Source: Piezodorus guildinii (Eukaryota; Arthropoda; Insecta; Hemiptera; Pentatomidae). From it: DNA of 64,000 nucleotides. Below the pieces are notes generated by a model, which was given only the letters and a program-made list of their open reading frames with translations, was not told where the DNA came from and did no database searches. A program made the position numbers and the translations under genes. The stretch is from positions 23,560,141 through 23,624,140 of the forward strand of contig CM041294.1 in assembly GCA_023052935.1 (NCBI GenBank). Direction: 5' to 3'. This document shows, in pieces, positions 1-9,967 of this stretch (position 1 is its first letter; each line of letters starts with the position of its first letter).

Positions 1-544
1 TTAAAGGTTGGGCTATGTAGGAGGGTATGGTACAAACTATTATTGAAATAACAGTTGCAGAATGGACAAAGTTCGTTTCCCTTAAAAATAATTATTTTGT
101 TTCCATGGTGGAGTTTAATGCTCTCTGGATTTCCTACCCTTAGTCGGCTGATACACCTTATTTTCTTAAAATTTAGTCTATATGTTAGGTATGGTTTGGG
201 TTTATGTAGGTTGTAACTGCTGAGTAATCGGTATGTGGGGTTACGTTTATTATATGATCATTTAATATCTGTACATGTTGCGGTGGCTCTCAGTCAATAT
301 TCATAAAACAAGCTTTTCCGAGATCAGGATGTTTGGACGGTATCTACTTAAGGTCTGCAACATGCCGAATCGAATTTCCGGATTCCTGCCATATTATTGT
401 TGGCCGTGACATTACCTTAAGAGAATGTTTATGTAATTGGAATATGATCACCTATCCCTTTGAATGTCTTTTGAGGTAGAACATATTCTATTATACTTAA
501 AATTTAGTTTGATATAGCTAAGATTCCATCTTACATGGAATTCT
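1..544. other. Intronic AT-rich sequence, nothing recognised
   Basis: No open reading frame, repeat family or RNA gene is recognised here. The stretch lies upstream of the splice acceptor at 1119-1120 and is therefore inferred to be intron of the FGF-like gene. Confidence 0.4.
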
Positions 545-1049
545 CACACGAGACTAAAACGACAAGAAACTGCCCGTAGATACCGAATACTACAACACTT
601 ACACTACAAACGTCCAAAACTTCCAATTCATTACAAAAAGCTCATTTATGTTACCGTCATCAGACCCATCTGGACATATGGAATCGAACTTTGGGAGTCT
701 ATCTACTAAGCCATCTAATTCCTCCCGCATCCAATCCTTCCTATCCAAAATCCTTCGCAAAATCCTAAGCTCCTTATTTCGTCACAAATAAAATCATCCA
801 TAACGACCTTAATATCCCATTTGTTGCAGACCTTTCTCGTACCAGATATACCACTTTTAATTCCAAACTCCCAACCCATACCAACCTCACATATTCCTGA
901 TAACCCTCCGAGGCGATTGAAAAGAAGATGTCCTCGGGATCTACTTATATAGAAGTACTACAGCATGGTAGTTTCTTCACAAGCCTTTTACGCCCTTTAT
1001 TATAATTCAACACTGTTGTAACATTCAAGAAAATATAAATTTAAAAAAA
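545..1049 (+). pseudogene. 5'-truncated Jockey-type LINE fragment (RT C-terminus)
   Basis: Broken frames translate to the last ~150 residues of the Jockey-type ORF2 that is intact at 55368-58064. Recognisable blocks are the LKRQETAR region, the TIIRPIWTYG.ELWGS block and the terminal PDNPPRRLKRR motif. Stops and indels interrupt the frame. The fragment ends in a family-typical tail (TTGTAA... followed by an A-run) at about 1041-1048. It lies inside the inferred FGF intron in the same orientation as the gene. It cannot encode a working protein and is a dead-on-arrival insertion. Confidence 0.85.
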
Positions 1050-1107
1050 AGTTTGATATAGAGTAATTGATCTGTACTTATCAAAACATAATCCTAATGT
1101 TGTTATT

Positions 1108-1120
1108 GTTCTGTTTGCAG
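1108..1120 (+). promoter_or_regulatory. Splice acceptor of FGF-like terminal exon
   Basis: A T-rich tract ending in TTTGCAG lies directly before the first conserved codons. It fits an insect 3' splice site and sets the exon start at 1121. Confidence 0.7.
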
Positions 1121-1417
1121 AAAAAGGTGCGGGGCCGACAGTGCTACTTCAGGGAGGAGATGGTGGTGGGTGGCTATTACAGGTACCGCTCCACGCTGGA
1201 CAAGGACAAGTACCTGGGCTTCCTGAGCTCCGGCCGGCAGCTGCGGGGGAGGAAGCCGCCCAACCCCAACTGCCTCAACTGGGTCAAGATCGACTTGGGC
1301 TTCTCGATAGGGGCCCACAACGAGGAGATATCCAAGGGGTCGTCCAAGGTGTCCTTGGAGATGTTCGCAGACCGGCGGGTGAGGCACAGCGGCAAGCACC
1401 GCCTCCACAAGGGCTGA
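1121..1417 (+). CDS. Fibroblast growth factor-like protein, terminal coding exon (partial gene)
   Basis: This exon encodes the last 98 residues and the stop (TGA) of a secreted FGF-type ligand, which would signal through FGF receptor tyrosine kinases. Seen: a pyrimidine-rich tract and CAG acceptor end at 1120. The reading frame is then open and visibly GC-rich against AT-rich flanks. A Cys at exon residue 8 is followed by the FGF signature: CYFREE, a GYY.YRST segment, KYLGF, then a G....LRGRKPP stretch like the basic, glycine-containing heparin-binding turn. Known: in FGF genes the last intron typically falls just before this conserved cysteine segment, as here. Odd: after NCLNW there is a ~45-residue basic tail, longer than in most vertebrate paracrine FGFs; arthropod Branchless-type FGFs also carry extensions. 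Upstream exons and the signal peptide are outside the window. Phase 0 at the acceptor is inferred. Overlapping open frames on both strands are shadows of the GC-rich exon. Confidence 0.72.
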   Translation, partial: KKVRGRQCYFREEMVVGGYYRYRSTLDKDKYLGFLSSGRQLRGRKPPNPNCLNWVKIDLGFSIGAHNEEISKGSSKVSLEMFADRRVRHSGKHRLHKG

Positions 1418-3402
1418 GTCCACCCACCGATTGTATTATCTTTTATCTAGCCGTTCCCATTCCTTGTTTATAGTTAGCACTTACACGGGCGCGTATGTCC
1501 CTCCCTTCTACCAAAGAGGAACAGTGCCGAGGCACATGAGGAACCTTAGTCATAAGTTCAAGCGGCAGGCGGGCGTTTTGTTCTTTTCACTTTTTTTTTT
1601 ATTATATTTATTCCGTTCGAGATGATCCTTCAATTTTTTTTTTTTTTTTAAACTTCCAGATTCGACACCTCCCAAACACCGGTCTTCCTGATATATTAAT
1701 TTATTTTAACATAATCTAAAAACATTTTTCATTCCGCGCAGTATTATTGACGATTTCGGAATGAACAAACCCAAAACTTTCCACGAAAGCGACCTGGAAA
1801 TTAAGTATTCTATAGACACGGAAGGATCGAGAACACACATTTACATCTGGTAGAAATATTTTCGACATAGATCTTGATAAAGGAGTAGAATCTTTTATTT
1901 TATTGTCCATTGGAATCCCAGTATGCGTCCGTGTTGATGGTTGTTTATGATTTTTTTTTTTAATAAAGAAAAAAAAGCTGCGTTTTTGGTAACTGAAACC
2001 ATTTATTTAAAAATATAAATATATATTGTCTACTAGTCCCTGCGTGTTTTGTACGGTTAGATGTGTCATAACGCCCCAGCACTAGAAAACCCTTTGTGAA
2101 CTCTTAGTATGTAAAAGAGAAAGTATTAGATATTTGTACACATTCCATAATAAAGGGTGCTTCGAAGGCTGAGCCGTAGGCGACTGTAAAGCTTTAGTTT
2201 AGGCCACTGCTTCACGGATACACTTTTTTTAATGGCTGTCATAGACAATAAAAGTTCAGATTGGATGTGTCGTTCAACTTTTCTTTTGGGCTATAATAAA
2301 AATGAAACTTTTGTAACACAGCTATAATAGCTAATGCAATTGAATAATAAAATCGGCTTAAAATACGTGAAATATCGCCTATCCGTGCATTGTGTAAATA
2401 TATGTGTATTTTTTTTATTTTAAATTTGATTTCTCTGAAGTCTTTTAATTATTTATTTAAATGCTAAATGATAAAAAAACTATTTATAAAATGAATAAAA
2501 AATATATAAATGTTGCCTTTGAATATTTTATGTACAATTTTTGTATTATAGGGATAGATTTAGTCTGTGTATTAAAGATATTATCCATTCCTTGTCATCT
2601 GGGTATGTTTTTATTTATTAATGGCTCTCAAAAAAACAAAAACAAAAAAAAAAAACGGATTGTGCGTTCCTCGCTGCAGTATTCCTAAGTGTTGTGAGTC
2701 GCTTTCAGCTACTACACCTACTATTAATGTTCCAATATTATAGTTAAAGCAGGAATTGTCAATAGAAATTATCAATAGTTAACTATAATATATCCCTCAA
2801 ACATTGCTTAGCGGGATGAATAATCTTATGAAAATGTTTGAGGATACTTTACTGCTTCTGTGTGTAAATTATAAAACAAATATAATTATTGCTTATATAA
2901 TAATAATAATAAAAGTACCCACTCTAAACCCCATATAACAGATGATTACCAAAAAATAGACTGATCTGCATTAAATGTTAAGTATTGTATAGTTGTGTAT
3001 GCAAAACCCTTATCTGTATGCATTGTATAGATGATTATATAAATTAAATGCGCTAGCTCTCAGTTTTGTATAAATCTATTTATAATGCAAACATTATTCT
3101 GGCTCAACTGCCATAATTATTAACAAACCTTATATTATAAGTTTCTATTATTATTGTAGGTATTAATACATAATAATTTTTGTACAGTAATTTTTAATAC
3201 CCTTTTTTTAAGTTCTTTGTTAGCTGCTCTTGAGGAGTATCGATGTATTTTGTTCTGTATAATTCTAACAGTATTATAAAAATAAACTAATAATAACGTT
3301 TACCTGAAACTGTATCAACTTATTTATCCATTAACCTTAACCTCCTTTTAGTAAATTAAAAAAAAAAATTTGAAATATTACATAAATATGCAGGATGAGA
3401 CT
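1418..3402 (+). other. FGF-like 3' UTR and downstream AT-rich DNA
   Basis: No further coding sequence is seen. Canonical AATAAA signals occur at 1962-1967, 2149-2154 and 2247-2252. The first is followed by a G/T-rich stretch at about 1979-1990 and is the best candidate for the transcript end. Later AT-rich sequence holds no recognised element. Confidence 0.45.
1962..1967 (+). terminator. Candidate polyadenylation signal (AATAAA) of FGF-like gene
   Basis: AATAAA about 545 bases after the stop codon, followed by a run of A and then a G/T-rich segment. Later alternatives are at 2149-2154 and 2247-2252. Transcript data would decide. Confidence 0.4.
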
Positions 3403-3410
3403 GTATGTAA

Positions 3411-3652
3411 TAGGGGTGGGCATAATCGAATGATCGTCATATTCGGATGATCGGACTTCGATGATTTAAATAATCGAATGATTAGTATGCATTGTGATGA
3501 TATGACACAATTCCCGAAAAAAAAAAAAAAAAAAAGTTCGTTCGATTATCCTTATAATCCCCCGATTATCGTTAAACAGTTCAGTTCAAATGATCATTCG
3601 CTTATCCGAACCGATTAATCCGATAATCGTCATTCGATTATGCCCACCCCAA
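3411..3652. mobile_element. hAT-type MITE with 8-bp target-site duplication
   Basis: A 242-bp element with terminal inverted repeats beginning T(A/T)GGGGTGGGCATAATCGA, readable at 3411-3432 and in reverse complement at 3631-3652. It is flanked by perfect 8-bp direct repeats GTATGTAA (3403-3410 and 3653-3660). GGGGTGGGC-type ends with 8-bp duplications are the hallmark of hAT transposons. The interior has further partial inverted TCGAATGA/TCATTCGA blocks and an A-run near 3518-3535. No coding capacity, so it is non-autonomous. Confidence 0.85.
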
Positions 3653-3684
3653 GTATGTAATACCACAATAATCATAAAGAATAA

Positions 3685-3985
3685 CTGGAAGGAATTAGTC
3701 CGGGTGGCGGTCATTAAATGAAACAACTAAATAGTTTCAACTATTTTATTGTTTGCCAACGTTTCGACCCCCTTTGTGGGTCATCATCAGGGCGCATGGT
3801 GGGAAATGGAAACTAAAAAATGGCAGTTTCCATTCTCCCACCATGCGCCCTGATGATGACCCACAAAGGGGTCGAAACGTTGGCAAACAATAAAATAGTT
3901 GAAACTATTTAGTTGTTTCATTTAATGACCGCCACCCGGACTAATTCCTTCCAGTAATTCTCAACGGTCAACTAATTACATCCAC
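3685..3985. mobile_element. Palindromic Penelope-like foldback element with 15-bp TSD
   Basis: Two long inverted arms (about 3685-3810 and 3828-3957) are near-perfect reverse complements around a short spacer, so the transcript would fold into one long hairpin. A single-sided tail runs to 3985. Perfect 15-bp direct repeats AATCATAAAGAATAA flank it (3670-3684 and 3986-4000). Each arm contains the Penelope-like block CCTGATGATGACCC...GGGTCGAAACGTTGG. Related copies lie at 29846-30084, 32834-33039 and, in longer form, 48725-49497. Variable TSD lengths (15, 10 and 13 bp) suggest target-primed retrotransposition rather than a cut-and-paste transposase. Assignment to Penelope-like elements rests on that block only. 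Confidence 0.75.
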
Positions 3986-4120
3986 AATCATAAAGAATAA
4001 GTTGGTAGGTCCAAATATGGTCCTCCCAAATGAAGTGTATTGTGAACATTCTCTGCAACATGTTAAATCCTCAAACCTCATCTGGGATCCGTAAAGTTTC
4101 AATGATATTAGATTAAGTAA

Positions 4121-4439
4121 CAGGTAAGTTTAAGTCGTGTGTTGCCCGGACCAAATTTTACATATACACTCGTAAAAAATCTGGTGCGCCCAACACACGA
4201 CTTTCACTTATCTCTATTAATTATATCAATTCATGAATTTTTAAAGAAATTTATAAACGAAAAAAAAATAGTTAAAGAATTATTTATATTCGATTATAAT
4301 AGAAACATGTGGTTTATTAAATAATTTATTATATTATTATCTACGACAATCAGTTTGTTTTATCGGCTTTTCATAACTCCCCGTTAACTAATAAATAGTA
4401 TTTATAAGATTCTTACTAAAATCTTTAGCTTGTCAACGG
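4121..4439 (-). repeat. 0.9-kb interspersed repeat family, copy 1 (3' part, interrupted)
   Basis: Reads as the reverse complement of the 3' end of the family seen whole at 40747-41645, 51677-52616 and 61393-62195. Its AACACACGACTTTCACTTA terminal block is near 4190-4209. A second terminal block in the opposite orientation lies at 4121-4160, giving a tail-to-tail hairpin. The rest of this copy resumes at 6620 after a CR1-like insertion. Confidence 0.65.
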
Positions 4440-6619
4440 TATATTATAGAATAGAATAGAATAGAAAAATATATTTATTCAGGGACAAGGTCCCTTAAGA
4501 ACGATTCATATGTACAATTAAGATATATATAATGTGTCTGGCTACAAGACCAAAGGAATATAATTAATTCTTATTCACAATGATACAAAAAGAAAAGAAA
4601 GGATATAATAAAACAAAAGAGTAAAATAAATAAATAATAATTTCTGGTGTGTTAAACAAAACTAAACATTGAAATGAATTCATAATTTATCCATATAAAA
4701 ATATGAACAATAAATAACAAATTTTCTTTTTGATTTGAAATATGTTATTGAGCGTCTGTTTGGGACGACAGTAGGTACTGAAATAGCAGGGACTTGAATG
4801 ATGGTAGGAAAGAAGCATGGCGGATATGAGTAGGTAAGGAATTCCAGAGAGTAGTGGAGCGGACAATAAAGGAATGATCAAAAGTTGTTCTATGGGTAGG
4901 AATATAAAGGTCGGAATGGCGCGATCTTGTTTGGAGGGAATGGACTGACGATTTAAATTGCAGAAGTCTGTGGATATAGGGAGGTAGCTGGGAGTTGATT
5001 GTTTGGTAAAGATGTGATCCTACGAAATATTGTCTACGGATAGAAGAAAGGAGACACTTTAACTCATTGTATAAATGAGTCAAATGAGACCTCTTCGGTG
5101 TACCAAGGACAAATCTTAAAAATGTATTCATAATTCGCTTTAGCCCGTCCTCGAGCACAGCCGAGAGGCCACCATATACCATGCAGCAATAGCCAAAGTG
5201 GGGGGAAATAAATGAGGATACAAGGAGCTTACGGGTAAACAGTGGAAGAAGATGACGGGAGCGATGGAAAAATTTGAGGGTACTTATTGTTCTTCGGGAA
5301 ATTTGGGCAATATGGGGTTTCCAGGAAAGGGTTTGGTCGATTGTAAAACCTAGGTTTTCGACAGAGGAAGTGAAGGTGATTAGGTGATCATTTAGGGTTA
5401 GACTCGGAAATGTAGTATGGGATCTGAGGAGGGTATTGGAACCTATAACAATCGCCTGAGTTTTCATAGCATTAAGACTTAGTTTATTCAAAGTTGCCCA
5501 GGCACAGATTCTATCCAGGTCTTCCTGAGTATTCGCAAATGCTATTAGAGACTCGGAGGGAGGAAAGGATAGGAAGATCTGGAAATCATCAGCGTATAAG
5601 TGGTGGGAGCAGTGATGGATGGCATTGGGAATGTCATTAATATAGGAATTAAAAAGGAGAGGAGATATACTTGAACCCTGGACCACACTTGCGGAAAGGG
5701 CAAGGAAAGAAGATAGAGGATGGTTAGGAATGGTAACAGCTTGAGTTCTATTTAGAGAGAAATGATTTGAGCCAATGAATAGTGCTGTTGGAGAAGGATA
5801 AAGAGTGCAGTTTGAAAAAAAGGATAGAGTGATCAAGTGAGTCAAAAGCTTTTGAGAAGTCCAGAAGTATTAGTACTGTAAGTTTCTTTTCGTCTATGGC
5901 AGTATGTATGTCACTAGTGATTTTGAGGAGGGAGGATTGTGTGGAAAACCCAGGTCGAAACCAGATTGGAGAGGATCAAGACGTTTCGACGTTGGACTCG
6001 AGGAAGTGAGACAATTGTGACTGGACTATTCTTTCTAAAGGTTGGGAAAGGTTAGATAGGATGGAAATTGGGCGATAGTCTTTAGGGGATGTAGGGTTAG
6101 AGGTTTTATTTATACGATGAACTATCGCTTTTTTCCAAGTATTAGGGAATACGGAATTTTGAAGGGAAAAATTGTATATAAAGAGAAGAACTGGTAGGAT
6201 GTCGGGAAGGCATAATTTTAGTAATTTGACAGGTATTTCATCAAATCCTATGGATTTGGTGTGGGATTTCATAACAGAAGATATAAGGTCAGTTGGTGAG
6301 ATATCTGAAAAATAAAAATTATCAGAGTTAAATAATGGAATTATTGAAAACTCGGGAGGAGATGGTGTAGAATTATCAGAGGAGTTGGATGAGAAGTAGG
6401 AATTTAATTCATCAGGTAAGACTTGAAAGACTGGTGAGGAAGATGATTTGCAGAGTGAGAGTTTGCGGAGGAGTTTCCATTTTGACTTGGAATCGGTAGT
6501 GGAGGAGAAGGCTACGTGAAAGTAGTTAGATTTAGCCTGTCTAATTTTTGTCTGAGTCAGATTGTGGAGTACCCTGAACGCATTGTAGTCCTCTGTCAGT
6601 CTTGGGCGTCTAAAGCGTA
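4440..6619 (-). mobile_element. CR1-like non-LTR retrotransposon, 5' truncated, inserted in 0.9-kb repeat
   Basis: A minus-strand element whose 3' end carries short ATTCT repeats (complement at 4442-4466), a microsatellite tail as in CR1/L2-type LINEs rather than poly-A. The coding part covers the reverse transcriptase to the C-terminus. The insertion splits a 0.9-kb repeat: both sides of the family consensus (near ...GGTATATTAT / ATACATGTAT...) appear at its edges. Shorter same-strand copies occur at 12481-12640, 27520-28190, 42780-43545, 45870-46600 and 51031-51676. Confidence 0.8.
4745..6590 (-). pseudogene. CR1-like reverse transcriptase, broken by frameshifts
   Basis: Two open blocks in one element. 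At 5976-6272 a segment holds the RT finger motif KDYRPISILSNLS. At 4745-5845 a 366-codon segment holds VQGSSISPLLFN, the catalytic LYADDFQIFLS, and a C-terminal region with LWNSLP and SFKSLLFQYLL that is typical of CR1-type proteins. Between them the LLDFSKAFDSLDH motif-A sequence is readable only by changing frame, so the protein is inactive. No endonuclease domain is present because of 5' truncation. It could alternatively belong to another branch of the CR1 superfamily. Confidence 0.8.
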
Positions 6620-7175
6620 TAATACTATAAGCGTATTATAATACATGTATAAAGCTGATCGTTTATAATATTAAAAAATATTTTTGCAGTTTCCTCGTTA
6701 AGTTGAAATCGAGTTCGTTCAACGTATATATTTATCTGTTTTTTGCAATACTAATCAGAAGATATGGTTGATTTATTCGAATCTACAAAATTAAAGGTAC
6801 TTTAAAGAAAGAAATTTTGAAATATCATCTTTTAAGCCCTGTCAGACTATTTCAATCAGAATGAAACCTTATTGAATTAGCGAGTTTAATCAAAATAGTC
6901 GGAGCTGTTTTTTAAAAATAGTAATAAGGTGTAAAATGTATGGTATAAAGTGGCTCTTCTGGTTAGCTGATTTTGTTGAACAAGTTTTTGTAACATCTCG
7001 GACGTATAGTTGTCTTAAATATAAAATTTCAGTTTCATAGGACTTTTTGTTTACGTGCGGGAGACCCCAAAACATGTATTTCCGTTGAAAACTGGAATTC
7101 TAAAATGTTCACGATCGCAATACTTTCCGTTACTATTTATTTCTTATATAGGTAAGTTAAAGTAAAAAATAGAGC
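6620..7175 (-). repeat. 0.9-kb interspersed repeat, copy 1 (5' part)
   Basis: Continuation of the repeat interrupted at 4440. It ends with the family 5' terminus read in reverse: ACGATCGCAATACTTTCCGT, then TATATAGGTAAGT. No coding potential. Confidence 0.7.
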
Positions 7176-7859
7176 ATTTTCATAAAATCTAATAAATATA
7201 AATGAGCAACAAAATACGTGATCTTTGGAGTTGAAAGAACTTGTTCTTTTTGTTTGTTTTTTTAGAGAAGATTAAAATAATTTTATTTTTCTCAGTCTCA
7301 ATAAAATGAAAAGTGAGTGTATTTGAAACTGGACATAAACAATGTTTGTCAAAAATTCAATTTTTCATTCCATTCTAATATTTATATTAAAACACAAAAA
7401 ATAATCAATCACTTTTTACATGAATTAGCACTAACAAAAATTTTCAAGATTTATTTCAATCTTTTGACAAACCAGTTGAATAGAAGCTTCTCGCCTTAAA
7501 AGCTAATGAAAAGATATTCTGGGTTCTGCACTTGGAAAATACGATTTAATTTTGACGGCAGTGTGTAGACAATGGAACCTTTATCTCAATCACAGGCCAC
7601 GGAGCATTAAGTTAAATTCCAAGTATGGTTCTTCTTCTTTCCCTTTTGTCTTTAATGATGAATTAAGAATATATTGACTTAACTATAATTATTAAGAATT
7701 ACGACTTATAATTTATGTATCATATTTTAATAACATTAATATTGCAAGATAGCTATTAAGAATATTCATCAACAATTAGACTAACAAAATAAATATTAAT
7801 AAAAATGTATGTAATGCTAGGACTCCTCCCATCGGTATAATTTTTGTAATAGACGTTAA
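7176..7859. other. AT-rich unique sequence, nothing recognised
   Basis: No recognisable gene, repeat family or RNA structure is seen. Short open frames here are AT-rich and look like chance. Confidence 0.3.
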
Positions 7860-7955
7860 GAATGCAAATTAAATTTCATCCATAAAATATTTTCACTCCA
7901 AATTCACCGAAAATACACCTTTTGCGGTCCCCTGAGTCCAAATGACCAAGTCCCA
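7860..7955 (+). repeat. 0.9-kb repeat, 5' fragment joined to a LINE
   Basis: Contains the family block CCTGAGTCCAAATGACCAAG. It passes abruptly into LINE coding sequence at about 7956, so one element has truncated the other. Confidence 0.5.
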
Positions 7956-9150
7956 GAAGAATCTGGCTTACCACCATTATCTTACCAACGCGATAAACTG
8001 GCCATCAACTACATCACCAAACTATTCACACAATCTACCCATCCTACCCACAGACACATCTTTAAACCTAAATACTCCACAAAATTTCAACTAAAGGCTA
8101 AACCAACCTTACCACTAGCAGAAAGAATGTTATCCGCCGTTACCCAGTTAAAATTATTTAATATAAATTCAATCAATAAATTCGGACCCCACCATGGACA
8201 TTTCAAAAACCCCATCTATATCTTCAATTGACACACTTTACTAAAGAGAATTCCAATTCAAAAGATTTCAAAAAACGCTTTGAGAAGATCATCAGTGCAT
8301 TGCCTAGCCACAAGTTAATATTCACAGATGGTTCAAAGTCGGACTCATCCACTGGTTCAGCTTTTGTTACGTCAGATTGCACCTACAAGTCGAAGCTTCA
8401 TCAATTTTGCTCTGTCTATACAGCTGAAGTGAATGCGATCGCAATGGCTTTAGATTATTCTAGAACTCTCCCAATAGAAAATGTCATCATAGCCTCAGAT
8501 TCATTGAGCGCTCAAAAAACTCTTGACAATATGTATTCCAGTCATCCAGGAATTTTAAGAATCCTGGCATTGACCAAATCGATGGCTGAAGACGGAAAAA
8601 TAATTCATTATGGGTGGATACCGGGCCATATGGGGATTATGGGAAATGAAATGGCAGATAAGGCAGCCAAAGAGGCTCTCACTCTCCCTGGTCGTGGTAT
8701 AGCACTGTTAACACCATCAGAACTACCGCGCCCTCTAATTGAAAATGTTTTTAAAAATTGGGATGAAACATGGAAAAACAGCTATCCAAGCAAGCTGAAA
8801 GCTATTAAGAGAGAGCCAAAGTCTTGGAAAACCTCAAATCGCATCAACCGCAGAGGGTGGTGGTCCTGGCCCGCCTGAGACATACAAGGTTAACCCACTT
8901 AATATCTAAGGATTTGCCCCCAAGATGTCAGCATTGTGGGGGAGCCCTGACAGTTACTCACATTTTGGAGGAATGTCCCTTCTACACAGAGAAATTGAAC
9001 CAAAGGGGAATACCACTCAATGTCGCGGCTGCTTTGGGGTACTCGTTAAAGATCCCTATCCTAATAAAACCTGGATAGGCAAAATTTAGGACTTCCATTG
9101 TAGCATCGTCCGATTAGCCATAGTAGTATACAGTGACGTTAAATAAATAG
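7956..9150 (+). mobile_element. I-clade LINE 3' fragment (RT linker, RNase H, Zn finger, 3' tail)
   Basis: A 5'-truncated LINE. 7956-8227 translates to the linker that follows the RT (for example LSYQRDKLAINYITKLF, KPTLPLAERM), then RNase H, then a C-terminal cysteine/histidine block. It ends with a 3' tail finishing GTGACGTTAAATAAATAG. An RNase H domain after RT is characteristic of I-superfamily LINEs. The last ~110 bp, including the final codons ILIKPG and the stop, is shared with the SINE-1 family found elsewhere in this window. Confidence 0.8.
8228..9078 (+). pseudogene. LINE ribonuclease H plus C-terminal zinc-finger domain, frameshifted
   Basis: RNase H would degrade the RNA strand of the RNA-DNA hybrid during retrotransposition. 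In the first frame (8228-8878) the catalytic set is visible: TDGSKS (D34), E67 in YTAEVNAI, D91 in IASDS, and the WIPGHMGIMGNEMAD block (H134, D144). The open frame shifts near 8855-8870. The C-terminal part continues in another frame to 9078 with VVVLARLRHTRLTHL and CQHCGGALTVTHILEECPFY, the usual I-type zinc finger. A premature stop in the upstream linker (about 8230) and this frameshift make the copy inactive, although the RNase H residues are intact. Confidence 0.8.
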
Positions 9151-9319
9151 ACATACAAAATTTAAAAAATCGATTCTAAAAGGACGAAATCAATAAAAAT
9201 AAAACAGAACAATAGACATTATGATTTAATCGGAACTGCAAACATTATGAATACCAACAAAAAGGAAAAGTGTGAGTAATATAAAAAAGTACGTAAAATA
9301 ACCTGAATGTGTTAAATGA

Positions 9320-9625
9320 GGTGATATAAACGAATGTTCTTAACTAATTTAATGACACCTTCGACGGCCTGATCACTATCACTTAATACATCAGAGACTT
9401 TACGTGGTATGCTTCATTTTGCAAATTCCTTACTGTAACGAGGACACGCTTTGAAAATATGTCTTGCTGTGAGAGTCACTTTACACAGTTGACATCGAGG
9501 TGGATCCCTTCGTGCCATGAGGTGCTCATGAGTGAGACGGCAGTGTCCTATCCTCAGGCGGGCGATAACTACCTTCTCACGCCTGCACTTGCAAAAGATG
9601 ATTCGTTGTGATCGATATAGTCTGA
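9320..9625 (-). pseudogene. LINE C-terminal zinc-finger fragment (I-type)
   Basis: The minus strand translates to REKVVIARLRIGHCRLTHEH, then PPRCQLCKVTLTARHIFKAC and a short tail with an internal stop. This is the C-terminal finger domain of an I/Jockey-type LINE and is a different lineage from the neighbour at 7956-9150, judging by its divergent sequence. No RT or RNase H remains. Confidence 0.65.
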
Positions 9626-9721
9626 CCAGGGCTTAAATGCCAATTTTTAAAATTTTCTTCCTCTGAAGTATTAACCAAAATTTAATGAACATAAATAATT
9701 TATTTGAATAGGAGTTATGAA

Positions 9722-9967
9722 TAATTAAATTGAGTTTAGTGGATAGAGCACAAGTCTACTGTACTTCAGATCCCAGGACCGTATCTCGGTCTGTAAATAG
9801 AATAATTATTTATTCTGCTATTTCATTCGAAGAAAACCCTCCAGTATGGCGATCCTTCAGGCGAAAAACCTTCTTTAAAGTTGGTACCCGATCTCTTGCT
9901 AATCACCTCATTTGGCACAGAAGTAGAACTGATTTATAGAATCTCTAAATTTACTTAGTTCATGACT
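9722..9967 (+). mobile_element. SINE-3 (tRNA-Arg-like) copy, degenerate
   Basis: Aligns by eye with the better copies at 49917-50176 and (reversed) 28263-28517: GTGGATAGAGCACAAGTCTACTG head, a TTATTTATTCT block, a GTTGGTACC block and an AGAATCTCTAAAT region. The B box is degenerate, so this is an old copy. Confidence 0.55.

Noticed and set aside
1103..1473. Three further open frames (two minus, one plus) overlapping the FGF-like exon
   Set aside because: Shadows of a GC-rich coding exon; only the frame with CYFREE...LRGRKPP resembles a protein family.
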